This document shows positions 1 through 9,115 of a stretch of 64,000 bases of DNA, piece by piece. Each line of letters opens with the position of its first letter. The first letter of the stretch is position 1. The notes under the pieces were generated by a model. It saw nothing but the letters and a program-made list of their open reading frames with translations. It had not been told where the DNA came from and did no database searches. Both the position numbers and the translations under genes were made by a program. Origin of the DNA: Synechococcus sp. HK05 (GTDB lineage Bacteria; Cyanobacteriota; Cyanobacteriia; PCC-6307; Cyanobiaceae); NCBI RefSeq assembly GCF_019104765.1, contig NZ_JAHRXJ010000009.1, positions 124,001-188,000 of the forward strand, given 5' to 3'.

Positions 1-563
1 GTTTCTTCCTTGAAGTTGGTCTCCAGGATGCCGGCGCGGGTGCCGCCGATGCCCTTGGCGTAGGCCATGGCCAGGGCGCGGGCGTTGCCAGTGGCGTCCT
101 GGTGGATGGCGAATAGGGCGGGAACGCCCATGCCGTTCTGGTACTCCCAGCGCACGGTGTGGCCGGGGCCCTTGGGAGCGATCATCACCACATCCACGTC
201 GGCGGGGGGCTTGATCAGCTCGAAGCGCACGTTGAAGCCGTGGGCGAAGCTGAGCACCTTGCCGGCGCTGAGGTGAGGAGCGATTTCCTTGTCGTAAACG
301 GCCTTCTGGGTCTCATCGGGCAGCAGCACCATGATCCAGTCGGCCTTGGCGGCGGCGTCAGCCACGCTGAGCACTTCCAGACCATCGGCCTTGGCTTTTT
401 CGGCGGAGCGGCTGCCTTCGTAAAGGCCCACCACCACGTTCACGCCGCTGTCCTTGAGGTTGAGGGCGTGGGCGTGGCCTTGGGAGCCGTAGCCAATGAT
501 GGCCACCGTTTTGCCGTTCAGCAGGCTGAGGTCGGCATCGGTGTCGTAATACAGCTTGGCCAT
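1..563 (-). CDS. ilvC: Ketol-acid reductoisomerase, N-terminal part (runs off the window)
   Basis: Catalyses the NADPH-dependent isomeroreduction step of valine, leucine and isoleucine biosynthesis in the cytoplasm. Only the first ~187 residues are present because the 3' end lies beyond base 1. The start [12 protein letters not shown] is followed by the Rossmann dinucleotide motif [10 protein letters not shown] (about residues 20-29), then LLPDE and the stretch [10 protein letters not shown], all typical of IlvC. The ATG at 563-561 gives the usual cyanobacterial N-terminus. clpP follows on the same strand upstream with a 61-base gap. Identity is seen directly in the sequence; the missing C-terminal knotted domain cannot be judged. 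Confidence 0.96.
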   Translation of the reverse strand, partial: MAKLYYDTDADLSLLNGKTVAIIGYGSQGHAHALNLKDSGVNVVVGLYEGSRSAEKAKADGLEVLSVADAAAKADWIMVLLPDETQKAVYDKEIAPHLSAGKVLSFAHGFNVRFELIKPPADVDVVMIAPKGPGHTVRWEYQNGMGVPALFAIHQDATGNARALAMAYAKGIGGTRAGILETNFKEE

Positions 564-624
564 CAGGGGCTTCGGTTCAGCGCTGAGCAAGGGTCGAGCT
601 TACGAAAGCGCCTGCCGCTGCCCC

Positions 625-1227
625 TCAGGCCTCGCTGGGATGGGCAATCACGCGGTCGATCAAGCCGTAGTTCTTGGCTTCCTCGGCACTGAGGAAGTAG
701 TCGCGGTCGGTGTCCTTCTCGATCTTGGCCAGCTCCTGGCCGGTCATCTCCGCCATGCTCTTGTTGAGCATGTCCTTGATGCGCAGGATTTCGCGGGCCT
801 CAATCTCGATGTCGCTGGCTTGGCGCTGAGCCGTGCCGCCCAGGGGCTGGTGGATCATGATCCGGCTGTGGGGCAGAGCCAGCCGCTTGCCCTTGGTGCC
901 GGCGCCGAGCAAGAAAGCACCCATCGAGGCAGCCAGACCCACGCAGATGGTCACCACATCGCTCTTCACGTATTGGATGGTGTCGTAGATCGCCAGACCG
1001 GCGGTCACCGAGCCACCCGGTGAGTTGATGTAGAGGTAGATCGGCTTGGAGTTGTCCTCCGAGTCGAGGTAGAGCATCTGCGCTACCAGGCTGTTGGCAA
1101 TGGCGTCGTTCACCTCGGAGCCCAGGAACAGGATCCGCTCCACGCCCAGGCGCGTGTAGATGTCAACCCAACGCTCGTACTGGCTGCCGGGCAGGCGGTA
1201 GGGAACGCTGGGGGTGCCGATGGGCAT
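625..1227 (-). CDS. clpP: ATP-dependent Clp protease proteolytic subunit (ClpP3-type)
   Basis: Serine peptidase subunit of the Clp protease, 200 aa. The catalytic Ser101 (AASMGA), His126 (MIHQPLGG) and Asp176 (DTDRD) are all visible, so this subunit should be active. It lies 72 bases behind clpR on the same strand. In Synechococcus elongatus the ClpP3 and ClpR subunits form one mixed ring encoded by adjacent genes; the same arrangement here suggests this is the ClpP3 type, but that paralogue assignment is inference. The ATG at 1227 gives a normal-length protein. Confidence 0.94.
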   Translation of the reverse strand: MPIGTPSVPYRLPGSQYERWVDIYTRLGVERILFLGSEVNDAIANSLVAQMLYLDSEDNSKPIYLYINSPGGSVTAGLAIYDTIQYVKSDVVTICVGLAASMGAFLLGAGTKGKRLALPHSRIMIHQPLGGTAQRQASDIEIEAREILRIKDMLNKSMAEMTGQELAKIEKDTDRDYFLSAEEAKNYGLIDRVIAHPSEA

Positions 1228-1299
1228 GGCGGATGCGGGGGTGGCCGGTGGGTTGAAGTGAGGGGTGAGATCTAGGCCGCCGTTGGGGCCCAGCCGGTT

Positions 1300-2001
1300 T
1301 CAGCTGATACCGGGATTGCCGGGGCTCACGCCGGCGCCGGCCGGTAGTTGGCTCGGAAGCTTTTGGCTGGTGAGCACCCGATCGATCAGGCCGTACTCCA
1401 CAGCTTCATCGGCCGTGAGGTAGGTCATGCGGTCGGAGTCTTTCGCCAGCTGCTCCACGCTGCGGCCGGTGTTGGCCGAGAGCATTTCGAGCATGGTCTG
1501 CTTGTTGTGCAGCACCTCTTTGGCCCGGATCTGGATGTCGCTGGCCTGGCCGCGGGCGCCGCTGCGGGGCTGGTGCAGCACGATCGAGGCGTGGGGCAGG
1601 GCGGCGCGATGGCCCTTGGTGCCGGCGCTGAGGATCATCGCCGCGGTGCCCATGGCCTGGCCGATGCAGATGGTGTGCACCGGGGGCTTCACGTAGCGGA
1701 TCGTGTCGGCGATGGCGAAAGCCTCGGTTTCAAAGCCGATGGCATCGCCGGAGTACCAGCTGGTGCCGGTGGAGTTGATGTAGAAGAAGATCGGCTTCTC
1801 CGGGTTGTCAAACTCCAGATACAGCAGCTGGGCAATGATCAGCTCGGTCACGTCGATGCCCATCTGACGCTTGGCATCGTCGTCGCTGAAGAGCGGCAGC
1901 CCCAGATACACGATCCGCTCCTTCAGCAGCAGTGAGGGCAGATCGGGCGGTGGGGTGCGCATCACGGCGGAATCGCCGTAGTAGGGAGCTGACACCGACA
2001 T
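1300..2001 (-). CDS. clpR: ClpR: inactive ClpP-like subunit
   Basis: ClpP-fold protein of 233 aa. Aligned with the neighbouring ClpP, the catalytic serine position is glycine (Gly118, in GQAMGTAA) and the Asp176 position is methionine (Met192, in DSDRMTY), while the histidine (His143, VLHQPRSG) remains. Loss of the nucleophile marks it as ClpR, the non-catalytic subunit found in cyanobacteria and plastids, which assembles with ClpP3 in a mixed core. It also carries the ClpR-style insertion around INSTGTSWYSGDAIGFETEAF (residues ~75-94). It is the first gene of a likely clpR-clpP transcription unit. Confidence 0.92.
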   Translation of the reverse strand: MSVSAPYYGDSAVMRTPPPDLPSLLLKERIVYLGLPLFSDDDAKRQMGIDVTELIIAQLLYLEFDNPEKPIFFYINSTGTSWYSGDAIGFETEAFAIADTIRYVKPPVHTICIGQAMGTAAMILSAGTKGHRAALPHASIVLHQPRSGARGQASDIQIRAKEVLHNKQTMLEMLSANTGRSVEQLAKDSDRMTYLTADEAVEYGLIDRVLTSQKLPSQLPAGAGVSPGNPGIS

Positions 2002-2032
2002 CCGCGGATCACTGCAGGCCTGAGCCGGGAGC

Positions 2033-3184
2033 CTAGCGGGGGTTGGCGGTGCCCGGATCGCCTTTCGAGGGTGCGGATTTCTTGCCCGTGGATCGGGGTT
2101 TGGCGGGCGACGGCCCCGTGGCCCCCTCCAACTTGCCGAACACCATTCGGCCCGTGGGGGTTTGCAGGGCCCCGGTGATCACCACCGGCAGGCGCTCACC
2201 GCTGCGGCCGTGGGCGCCATCCACCACCACCATCGTGCCGTCGTCGAGGTAGCCCACCCCCTGGTTGGCTTCCTTCCCATCGCGCACGATCTTCAGGTTG
2301 AGCTCATCACCCGGCTGCACCTCGGGGCGCAGGGCGATCACCAGCTCGCTCAGGTTCATCACCTTCACGGTCTGCACCTCGGCCACCTTGGTGAGGTTGT
2401 AATCGGCTGTGAGCAGGGTGCCGCCGGTATCGGCCGCCAGTTTGAGCAGCTTGTCGTCGACGCCGTTGCCTTCGTAGCGGGTGGTGTTCACCACCAGGCG
2501 GCGGCCGTAGCGCTCCCGCAGGCTGCTGAGCAACTTCAGGCCGCGGCGGCCCTTACTGCGCTTTTCGTTGTTGCTCGAATCGGCCAGGGCCTGCAGTTCA
2601 TCGATCACCGCCTGGGCCACGATCACCTGGCCCTCCAGCAAGCCGGAATCGAGCAGGCCGCGCACCCGCCCATCGATGATCACGCTGGTGTCGAGGATCT
2701 TGGCGCTGGCGGGCATCAGCACGCCATCGGCCACCAGCAGGGCTTCGGTGCTGTTGGGGTTGAACAGGCGCAGCAGGGTGCGGCCGTGCACCTCCGCCAG
2801 GTTGTAGCCCGACACGCCAAAGAACACGTTCGCTGCCACTGCCGCCAGGGGCTTCACCAGCACCAGCTCCCAGGGGAGCGACAGGAACAGGATCGGTGAA
2901 ATCAGAAGGTTGGCCACCAGCAGGCCTAGGATCAGGCCCACTGCCCTGCTCACCAGCAGATCGGTGGGCATGGTGCGCACCTGCTCCATCAGGCGCTTGC
3001 GCAGCCGTTGGAACACCACACCGGCGAGTAGGCCTGCCAACCCCCCTCCGGCCCCCAGGATCCAGCTCAGCTGCTCCAGGTTTTCGATGCGGATCAGCTG
3101 CTGTTCGGGCAGCAGGTCGACCCCCAGCCATCCAGCGGCGGCCCCTGACACCACGAACAGCACCAGGATGAGGGTGTCCACCAT
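2033..3184 (-). CDS. Membrane-anchored PIN/TRAM domain protein (YacL-like)
   Basis: Protein of 383 aa with an N-terminal hydrophobic region (about residues 1-125, roughly four membrane segments), a PIN nuclease-like domain starting at ILDTSVIIDGR with later acidic motifs (VIDELQ, TADYNL), and a C-terminal TRAM-like region (PGDELNLKIVRDGKEANQGVGYLDDGTMVVV). The architecture matches the YacL/PilT-N family of putative membrane RNases; the substrate is unknown. The C-terminal tail is Lys/Pro/Ser rich. Its ATG (3184-3182) overlaps the likely hemW ATG on the other strand. The family call is firm; nuclease activity is inferred from the acidic residues. Confidence 0.85.
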   Translation of the reverse strand: MVDTLILVLFVVSGAAAGWLGVDLLPEQQLIRIENLEQLSWILGAGGGLAGLLAGVVFQRLRKRLMEQVRTMPTDLLVSRAVGLILGLLVANLLISPILFLSLPWELVLVKPLAAVAANVFFGVSGYNLAEVHGRTLLRLFNPNSTEALLVADGVLMPASAKILDTSVIIDGRVRGLLDSGLLEGQVIVAQAVIDELQALADSSNNEKRSKGRRGLKLLSSLRERYGRRLVVNTTRYEGNGVDDKLLKLAADTGGTLLTADYNLTKVAEVQTVKVMNLSELVIALRPEVQPGDELNLKIVRDGKEANQGVGYLDDGTMVVVDGAHGRSGERLPVVITGALQTPTGRMVFGKLEGATGPSPAKPRSTGKKSAPSKGDPGTANPR

Positions 3185-4490
3185 GACCGGTGCTGTGGCT
3201 GCCGACGGCTTGAAGAAGGCAGCATGCCTGATCCCGGCGGCTTTGGCCCGGGAAGGTAACCGGCCTGCACCGCACGCATGGCCGCCGCGCAGCGCCTATC
3301 TGCACATCCCGTTCTGCCACCGGCGCTGCTTCTACTGCGATTTCCCCGTGGTGCCGCTGGGGGATCGCGCTAGCGCCGAGCCCGGCGCCCCGGGCAGTGC
3401 ATCCATCGCCCACTACCTGGAGCAGCTGCAGCGTGAGATCGACTTGGCCCCCTCCGGGCCGCCCCTGTCCACTGTGTATGTGGGTGGTGGGACCCCATCG
3501 CTGCTGAGCGCTGAGCAGTTGAAGGTGTTGCTCGCGCTCCTGCGGCGCCGCTTTGGTCTGGCGCCCGGAGCGGAGGTGAGCCTTGAGCTTGACCCCGCCA
3601 GCTTCGATCAGCAGCGCCTGGCCGGCTATCTCGCGGCGGGGGTCACACGCGTGAGCCTTGGGGGCCAGAGCTTCAGCGATGCGGTGCTCGAGCAGCTAGG
3701 CCGCCGCCACCGCGGCGCCGATCTGCGGGAGGCAGCGGGCTGGCTGCGGCAGGCTCAAACCAGCGGCCGACTGCAGAGCTGGAGCCTGGATCTGATTCAG
3801 GGCTTGCCGGGGCAGAGCCTGGCCGGTTGGCGAGAGCAGCTTCAGCAGGCGATGGCGCTGCAGCCGCCCCATCTCTCGGTCTACGACCTGATCGTGGAGC
3901 CCGGCACCGTGTTTGAGCGCCTCGAGCAGCGCGGTGCTCTGGCCCTGCCGGAGAGCGATCTCGCGGCGGATTTGATGGAGCTCACCGCCCGCACCCTTGG
4001 CGCCGCGGGCTACGGCCACTACGAGATTTCCAACTACGCCCTGCCGGGCCATGCTTCCCGCCACAACCGCGTCTACTGGAGCGGCGCCGGCTGGTGGGGC
4101 TTCGGCATGGGAGCCACCGCGGCGCCCTGGGGTGTGCGCGAGGCGCGCCCGCGCACCCGCGAGGGTTATGCAGCCTGGCTCGATCAGGCAGAACGCGCGC
4201 AGCCGCTTGGCCATGAGCGCTTACACACGGCGCCGGAGACAGGGATGCCGCTCGATGAGCGCTGGATGGTGGGGTTCCGGCGGCGGGAGGGAGTGAGGAT
4301 CGATGTGCCGGAAGCGTTAAGGCGCCGTTGGCAGCCCTTTGTGGATCAGGGCCTGCTGCTGCAGGAGGGGCCGCGCTGGCGCCTGCGTGATCCCGAGGGG
4401 CTCGCCCTCAGCAATGCGGTGCTGCGGGAGCTGCTGGCGTGGTGGGAGGAGGAGGGCTCTGCGGTTGCAGACCCGCCACCCAGCTCCTGA
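3183..4490 (+). CDS. hemW: Radical SAM heme chaperone HemW (HemN-like)
   Basis: Radical SAM protein of about 435 aa. The cluster-binding motif CHRRCFYC (CX3CX2C, about residues 44-51) follows AYLHIPF, and GGGTPSLL is the usual second motif. HemW binds heme and resembles oxygen-independent coproporphyrinogen oxidase, but family members of this length are generally heme chaperones; I cannot exclude oxidase activity. The open frame runs upstream to 2910, but that part is antisense to the PIN/TRAM gene. The ATG at 3183 is chosen; it precedes an unusually long 35-residue lead before [10 protein letters not shown], so a GTG (3195) or TTG (3210) start is also possible. Confidence 0.88.
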   Translation: MTGAVAADGLKKAACLIPAALAREGNRPAPHAWPPRSAYLHIPFCHRRCFYCDFPVVPLGDRASAEPGAPGSASIAHYLEQLQREIDLAPSGPPLSTVYVGGGTPSLLSAEQLKVLLALLRRRFGLAPGAEVSLELDPASFDQQRLAGYLAAGVTRVSLGGQSFSDAVLEQLGRRHRGADLREAAGWLRQAQTSGRLQSWSLDLIQGLPGQSLAGWREQLQQAMALQPPHLSVYDLIVEPGTVFERLEQRGALALPESDLAADLMELTARTLGAAGYGHYEISNYALPGHASRHNRVYWSGAGWWGFGMGATAAPWGVREARPRTREGYAAWLDQAERAQPLGHERLHTAPETGMPLDERWMVGFRRREGVRIDVPEALRRRWQPFVDQGLLLQEGPRWRLRDPEGLALSNAVLRELLAWWEEEGSAVADPPPSS

Positions 4491-5265
4491 GGGCATCGAT
4501 ACAGAGCGCACGGCCCGCCAGCAGCGGCGGCGAGAAGGGCGGCTGCCGCTCGGTGAGGCCCAGGAGATCAGCGGTCACGCGCACCTGTCCATCGCACTGA
4601 TCGCCCGCGCCGATGCCGATCACCGGGATGCTGAGCTCCTGGCTGAGGCCCGCCGCCAGATCGGCAGGCACGTGTTCGACCACCAAGGCAAAGCAGCCGG
4701 CGGCCTGGAGATCGCGGGCCTGGCGGCGCAGCCGTTCCTGGCTGAGGGGGTCATTGGCCTGGCGCCGGTAGCCCAGTTGATGCACCGATTGCGGTGTGAG
4801 GCCCAGGTGCCCCATCACCGGGATGCCGCTGCGCACCAGGCGATCCACCACCGCGAGGGTTTCTGGCTCGGCACCTTCGAGTTTTACGGCGGCTGCAGGG
4901 CTGTCTTTGAGGACGCGCCCGGCGGCGGCCACGGCGGCATCGCCGCCGCACTGGTAGCTGAGGAATGGCAGATCGGTGACGATCAGCGGCTGCTGCGCAG
5001 CCGGGCGCTGCAGGCCGCGCCCCACGGCGCGGGTGTGCAGGATCATCTCCTCGAGCGTCACCGGCAGGGTGGTGGCATGGCCGAGCACCACCATCGCCAG
5101 GGAATCGCCCACCAGGATCAGGTCGGCGCCGGCTTGCTCCACCAGCGCGGCTGAGAGGGCATCCCAGGCGGTGAGGGCGGCGATGGGCCTCCCTTCCTGC
5201 TTGCAGGTGAGCAGATCAGCAGGTCGCACGCCGGAGCACTGAAGGCCGAGGCCCATTGCTAGCAT
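4408..5265 (-). CDS. panB: 3-methyl-2-oxobutanoate hydroxymethyltransferase
   Basis: First committed enzyme of pantothenate synthesis: transfers a hydroxymethyl group from methylene-tetrahydrofolate to 2-oxoisovalerate. Family motifs are clear: [39 protein letters not shown] and IPVIGIGAG. The frame stays open to 5301, but that would enter the SRP RNA gene, so the ATG at 5265 (or 5256) is preferred, giving about 285 aa. The C-terminal tail is Pro/Ala rich ([14 protein letters not shown]) and overlaps the 3' end of hemW by 83 bases in convergent orientation. The tail looks like low-complexity extension rather than part of the TIM barrel. Confidence 0.93.
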   Translation of the reverse strand: MLAMGLGLQCSGVRPADLLTCKQEGRPIAALTAWDALSAALVEQAGADLILVGDSLAMVVLGHATTLPVTLEEMILHTRAVGRGLQRPAAQQPLIVTDLPFLSYQCGGDAAVAAAGRVLKDSPAAAVKLEGAEPETLAVVDRLVRSGIPVMGHLGLTPQSVHQLGYRRQANDPLSQERLRRQARDLQAAGCFALVVEHVPADLAAGLSQELSIPVIGIGAGDQCDGQVRVTADLLGLTERQPPFSPPLLAGRALCIDALRSWVAGLQPQSPPPPTTPAAPAAPHC

Positions 5266-5273
5266 CTGCTCGA

Positions 5274-5370
5274 CTCGGACCCATGCGGCCCGGACGCCCA
5301 AATCTGGTCAGGACCGGAAGGGAGCAGCCACACGGGATGCTCCGAGCAGGCGTGGACTCCGGGTCACCCC
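5274..5370 (+). ncRNA. ffs: Small (4.5S-type) signal recognition particle RNA
   Basis: The apical domain that binds Ffh is recognisable: GGTCAGGACCGGAAGG followed by GAGCAGCC at about 5326-5349, matching the near-invariant bacterial SRP RNA core. Flanking arms pair: CGGACGCC (from about 5290) with GGCGTGGACTCCG, and GACCC (5277-5281) with GGGTC (5361-5365). This gives a hairpin of ~97 nt, the usual size of the small bacterial SRP RNA. It sits between the divergent panB start and the convergent ftsZ end. Exact ends are estimated from pairing. Confidence 0.93.
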
Positions 5371-5388
5371 AATCCAATCGCCTCTGGC

Positions 5389-6534
5389 TCAGCTCTCGCG
5401 CTGTCGGTTGAGCAGGAACGATGGGATGGCGGCCCCGGATTGATCGGCCTCTGTGCTGGCGGAGTTGTTCCCCGCGAAGCTGGCGATGGAACGCTCCGGC
5501 CGGTAGCTGCCACCGCCCTCGAAGCCGGTGGCGATCACGGTGACGTGAATTTCGCCCTCGAGGCGTTCATCCACCACCGCACCCACGATGATGTTGGCTT
5601 CGGGATCCACCACGTCGTAAATCACTTCGGAGGCAGTGGTCATGTCCTCAAGGGTCATGTCCTTGCCGCCGGAGATGTTGATCACGCAGCCCTTGGCGCC
5701 ATCGATGCGGGCGGCCTCCAGCAGGGGGCTGCTGATAGCGGCCTGAGCCGCTTCAGTGGCGCGGGAGCGGCCCGAGCCAACGCCTAGGCCCAGCAGCGCG
5801 GTGCCGGCATCGGTCATCACCGAGCGCACATCCGCGAAGTCAACGTTCACCAGGCCGGGCTTGGTGATGATGTCGCTGATGCCCTTCACGCCCATGCGCA
5901 GCACGTCGTCCGCGGCGCGGAAGGCATCCTGCAGCGGGGCTCCGGCGATCGCTTCGCGCAGACGATCGTTGGGGATCACGATCAGCGTGTCCACATGCTC
6001 CGACAGCCTGGCGATGCCTTCTTCGGCCTGGCGCATGCGGCGGCGGCCTTCAAAGGCAAACGGCTTGGTCACGATGCCCACGGTGAGGGCGCCGCACTCT
6101 TTGGCCACTTCCGCCACCACCGGTGCGGCGCCGGTGCCGGTGCCGCCGCCCATGCCGGCAGCGATGAACACCAGGTCGGTGCCTTGCAGGGTCTGGGCAA
6201 GATCGCTGCGGGATTCTTCAGCGGCCTTCTGACCGATGGCCGGGTTCCCGCCGGCGCCCAGGCCTCGGGTCAGCTTCTGGCCCAGCTGCACCCGTTGTTT
6301 CGACGCTGACTGCAGCAACGCCTGGGCATCGGTGTTCAACACGCGATAGCCCACCCCCTGGAGATCCGAGGCGATCATGCGGTTGACGGCGTTGCTGCCA
6401 CCGCCACCCACGCCGATCACTTCAATGCGAGCCGATTGGCTGGGAACGATCCCGCTGGCTCCATTGCTGCTGGCACTGAGGCCTTCAGCTGCCATCTCCA
6501 TAGAAGGTCCCATGCCTGTGGTGCTGCGCAGCAT
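5389..6534 (-). CDS. ftsZ: Cell division protein FtsZ
   Basis: Tubulin-like GTPase that forms the cytokinetic ring. The N-terminal GVGGGGSNAVNRM, the tubulin signature GGGTGTGAAP, the NPDRL-like loop (IPNDRLRE) and the T7-loop NVDFADVR are all intact. The frame extends to a TTG at 6603, but the ATG at 6534 (MLRSTTGMGPS) gives 381 aa with a short variable N-terminus, normal for the group; further ATGs at 6513 and just after are alternatives. The C-terminus ends IPSFLLNRQRES, resembling the conserved FtsZ tail. It is the last gene of the ddl-ftsQ-ftsZ run. Confidence 0.97.
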   Translation of the reverse strand: MLRSTTGMGPSMEMAAEGLSASSNGASGIVPSQSARIEVIGVGGGGSNAVNRMIASDLQGVGYRVLNTDAQALLQSASKQRVQLGQKLTRGLGAGGNPAIGQKAAEESRSDLAQTLQGTDLVFIAAGMGGGTGTGAAPVVAEVAKECGALTVGIVTKPFAFEGRRRMRQAEEGIARLSEHVDTLIVIPNDRLREAIAGAPLQDAFRAADDVLRMGVKGISDIITKPGLVNVDFADVRSVMTDAGTALLGLGVGSGRSRATEAAQAAISSPLLEAARIDGAKGCVINISGGKDMTLEDMTTASEVIYDVVDPEANIIVGAVVDERLEGEIHVTVIATGFEGGGSYRPERSIASFAGNNSASTEADQSGAAIPSFLLNRQRES

Positions 6535-6664
6535 TATGTCGTTGATCTGTTCGATCAGCCGCGGGAATCGACACACCTTTGCCGGTAGCAACAGGTGAAG
6601 CAATCACCTGTCACCGTTTGCACGCCGTTCGCTTTGCTCCAGTGCTGTTTGTAGACCGCTTGCG

Positions 6665-7564
6665 TTAGTCGGCAGCGGGGGGTGGCGCTGGCCGGTTGGT
6701 GGTGCTTGGTGCCTGCGGTGGACGGTTGGCTTCAGCTATCGCTTTCTGCAGGGCCGCGATGCTGATGCGCCCCTTCCCCGGCAAGCCCAGTTCGGGTTGC
6801 TCCGGGTCGCTCAGATCGATCGATTGGATCTTGAGCGTTTTGATCTGCTTCGGCAGATGGGAGGAGAGATGGCGCAGCACCTCGAGGCGCCGGTTCAGCC
6901 GTTGATCCGGAAGGCCTAGATGCACATCGCCCAGGGCGGCGGTGCGGAGCCACAGGCTGCCGTTGGGTTCAAACCGCACCTGTTGCAGGGTGCTGCCCAG
7001 CTCGTTTTGTTGAGCAAGGATGTCGGCCAGGGGCGCCCGCAGCCGCTCTTGCCAGCCCATCACCATCACCTGTGGGGTGCGGTTGGCGCCACTGCCGCGC
7101 TGTTGCCGGCTGGTCATCCAGTTGCCGAGGCGATCCACGTAGCCGCGCTCCATGCCTTTGGCGGAGCGGCGCTGGGCCTGGGCCACTGCTTCCCGTTCCA
7201 CCAGGCTGATGCGCAGCCGTGGCGGCAGCATCAGCCGGCTCACCTGCACCTGCTCCACCGGCAAGCCAGCCGAAAGCCGCTGGGCCAGTTCCCGGGGTTT
7301 GAGGCCTAGTAACGGTTGGGGCAGCTGCAGCTGGGCTTCGCGGATCACCTGCTCGCGATTCACTTGGGAGCTGCCCAGCACTTCGATCTGATCCGGGCTG
7401 CGCAGCACCCACCCCTCACGCAGCAAGCCCCAGCCCAGCCCGGTGGCCGCGGCGCTGAACAGGGTGATCCGCCACAGCTGCCGCAAGCGCTCCTGACGGC
7501 GTTGCTGGCGCAGTTGCTTACGCCGTTCCGGAGCCAGTGACGGCCGGGTGGGGGTGCGGGTCAC
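6665..7564 (-). CDS. ftsQ: Cell division protein FtsQ (POTRA domain)
   Basis: Bitopic division protein of 299 aa linking early and late divisome parts. It has a basic cytoplasmic N-terminus (RRKQLRQQRRQERLRQLW), a single membrane segment (about residues 32-50), then a POTRA-like region starting IEVLGSSQVNREQVIREA and an FtsQ/DivIB domain with PRLRISLVEREAVAQ. A Pro-rich tail ends the protein. The GTG start at 7564 overlaps the stop of the upstream small membrane gene by four bases (GTGA), indicating translational coupling. The position between ddl and ftsZ supports the call. Confidence 0.9.
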   Translation of the reverse strand: MTRTPTRPSLAPERRKQLRQQRRQERLRQLWRITLFSAAATGLGWGLLREGWVLRSPDQIEVLGSSQVNREQVIREAQLQLPQPLLGLKPRELAQRLSAGLPVEQVQVSRLMLPPRLRISLVEREAVAQAQRRSAKGMERGYVDRLGNWMTSRQQRGSGANRTPQVMVMGWQERLRAPLADILAQQNELGSTLQQVRFEPNGSLWLRTAALGDVHLGLPDQRLNRRLEVLRHLSSHLPKQIKTLKIQSIDLSDPEQPELGLPGKGRISIAALQKAIAEANRPPQAPSTTNRPAPPPAAD

Positions 7565-7971
7565 AGCTCGCAGCGCGAGCGCGCCATCAGCTCCGCAATC
7601 CAGCGGCGGGCGCGATCGGCATCGGCGAAGGGAACATCCTGATGGGCGCTGCCGCTGATCAGGCGCAAGCGGCAGGCTCCCTGGGATTCATCGGTGAGCG
7701 GTGCTTCCCCCGATCCGAGCGCCAGGAGCTCCACCTTCTCGAGGGTCTTCACCTCAAACTGGCCCTTTTCCTCGAGCTTGCCGGAGGCGAACACGCTCCA
7801 GGTGAGCACGCCGTTGATCAGGCGAGCACCGCCGCAGTCATCGAGCTTGGAGAGCTCAGCGCCTTCGGCCCAGTCGCGGAAGAGCCTCTGCCGCCGCCGT
7901 TCCAGCCAGCCCAGGGCCGTGATCAGCGGGAACACCACCAGCAGTGGCAGCCAGAGCAACCCGTGACTCAT
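7561..7971 (-). CDS. Conserved hypothetical membrane-anchored protein
   Basis: Small protein of 136 aa with one N-terminal membrane segment ([19 protein letters not shown], about residues 4-22) followed by a basic stretch and a soluble domain ([15 protein letters not shown]...). I do not recognise a named family. It overlaps ddl by four bases at its start (ATGA) and ftsQ at its end, so it is translated as part of the ddl-ftsQ-ftsZ unit. The location suggests a role at the envelope or in division, but this rests on context only. Confidence 0.8.
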   Translation of the reverse strand: MSHGLLWLPLLVVFPLITALGWLERRRQRLFRDWAEGAELSKLDDCGGARLINGVLTWSVFASGKLEEKGQFEVKTLEKVELLALGSGEAPLTDESQGACRLRLISGSAHQDVPFADADRARRWIAELMARSRCEL

Positions 7972-9062
7972 GCGGCTTCAGCCCTCCTCCCCAGCGCCGG
8001 TGTGCCCGATTCTTGCGCCAGTTGCACCAGTTGGTGCACCAATGCGTCGAGCGGTAACCCGCTGGCCTCCCAGAGCATGGGGTACATGCTCTGGCTCGTG
8101 AAGCCGGGCAGGGTGTTGATCTCGTTTAACCAGAGATCGCCGCTGCGGCGATCCAGGAAGAAATCCACCCGGGCCAGGCCCTCAGCCGCCACCGCCCGGC
8201 AGGCGGCGATGGCCATGCTGCGGGCGCGATCGCTGATGGAGCTGCTCACCTCAGCCGGAATCACGGTGTGACTTTTGCCGTCGCTGTACTTGGTGTCGTA
8301 GTCGTACCAGTCGGCGTCGAAGCAGATTTCGCCCAGCACGGAAGCTTGCATGCTGCGGCCCCCGAGCACGGCGCATTCCAGTTCGCGGGCGTCGATGCCT
8401 TGCTCCACCACCAGGCGTGGGTCGTGGCTGGCGGCCAGCTCCAGGCCCGCCAGCAGCTCGTTGCGGTTGGTGGCCTTGCTGATGCCCACCGAGGAGCCCA
8501 GGTTGGCGGGCTTGATGAAGCAGGGGTAGCCGAGCTGTTGCTCCAGTCGATCCAGCAGCGCCTGAGGATCGGCGTCCAGCTCCTGGGCATCCACGCAGGC
8601 GTAGGGCACCTGGGGCAGGCCGGCGGCGGCAAAGGCAGCCTTCATCGCTTGCTTATCCATGCCCACGGCCGATCCCAACACGCCGGATCCCACGAAGGGC
8701 ACCTGCATCAGGCTGAACAGGCCCTGAATCGTGCCGTCTTCCCCGTTGGGGCCATGCATCACTGGCACCCACACCTGCATGTCGAGTGCGCCTTCGGGAA
8801 ATCCCTGGAAACCCGGCCGCAGTGGTGCTGCTGGCAACTCCTCGCGGCTCGCCGGGGTGCCCTTCGCGAGCACGGCATCGGCCACCGCCGGCGGCCACCA
8901 ATGGCCCCATTGATCGATGTAGAAGCAGCTCAGCCGGTAGCGCTCGGCGTTGGCACCGCGCCGCAGGGCTGCCGCCACCGTGTTGGCCGAGCGGATCGAG
9001 ACCGCATGCTCACCCGAGACACCGCCGAACACCAGGCCTAGTTGCATGGGTTCGCTGGTCAT
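7968..9062 (-). CDS. ddl: D-alanine--D-alanine ligase
   Basis: ATP-grasp enzyme of 364 aa that makes the D-Ala-D-Ala dipeptide for peptidoglycan. Visible motifs are [17 protein letters not shown] at the N-terminus, [44 protein letters not shown] and [16 protein letters not shown], all diagnostic of Ddl. The ATG at 9062 places the first beta strand directly after a short leader (MTSEPMQLG). It heads the ddl - small protein - ftsQ - ftsZ unit, with four-base overlaps between its first three genes. Confidence 0.97.
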   Translation of the reverse strand: MTSEPMQLGLVFGGVSGEHAVSIRSANTVAAALRRGANAERYRLSCFYIDQWGHWWPPAVADAVLAKGTPASREELPAAPLRPGFQGFPEGALDMQVWVPVMHGPNGEDGTIQGLFSLMQVPFVGSGVLGSAVGMDKQAMKAAFAAAGLPQVPYACVDAQELDADPQALLDRLEQQLGYPCFIKPANLGSSVGISKATNRNELLAGLELAASHDPRLVVEQGIDARELECAVLGGRSMQASVLGEICFDADWYDYDTKYSDGKSHTVIPAEVSSSISDRARSMAIAACRAVAAEGLARVDFFLDRRSGDLWLNEINTLPGFTSQSMYPMLWEASGLPLDALVHQLVQLAQESGTPALGRRAEAA

Positions 9063-9115
9063 GGGCGCGTGAATCGAGAGGCCAAACGTATCAGCGATCT
9101 CGGCGCTGACCAGGC

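Noticed and set aside
5940-5955. HIP1-like octamers (GCGATCGC), for example near 5946, 8226 and 44643
   Set aside because: A few occurrences are expected at this GC content; no dense or patterned array was noticed.
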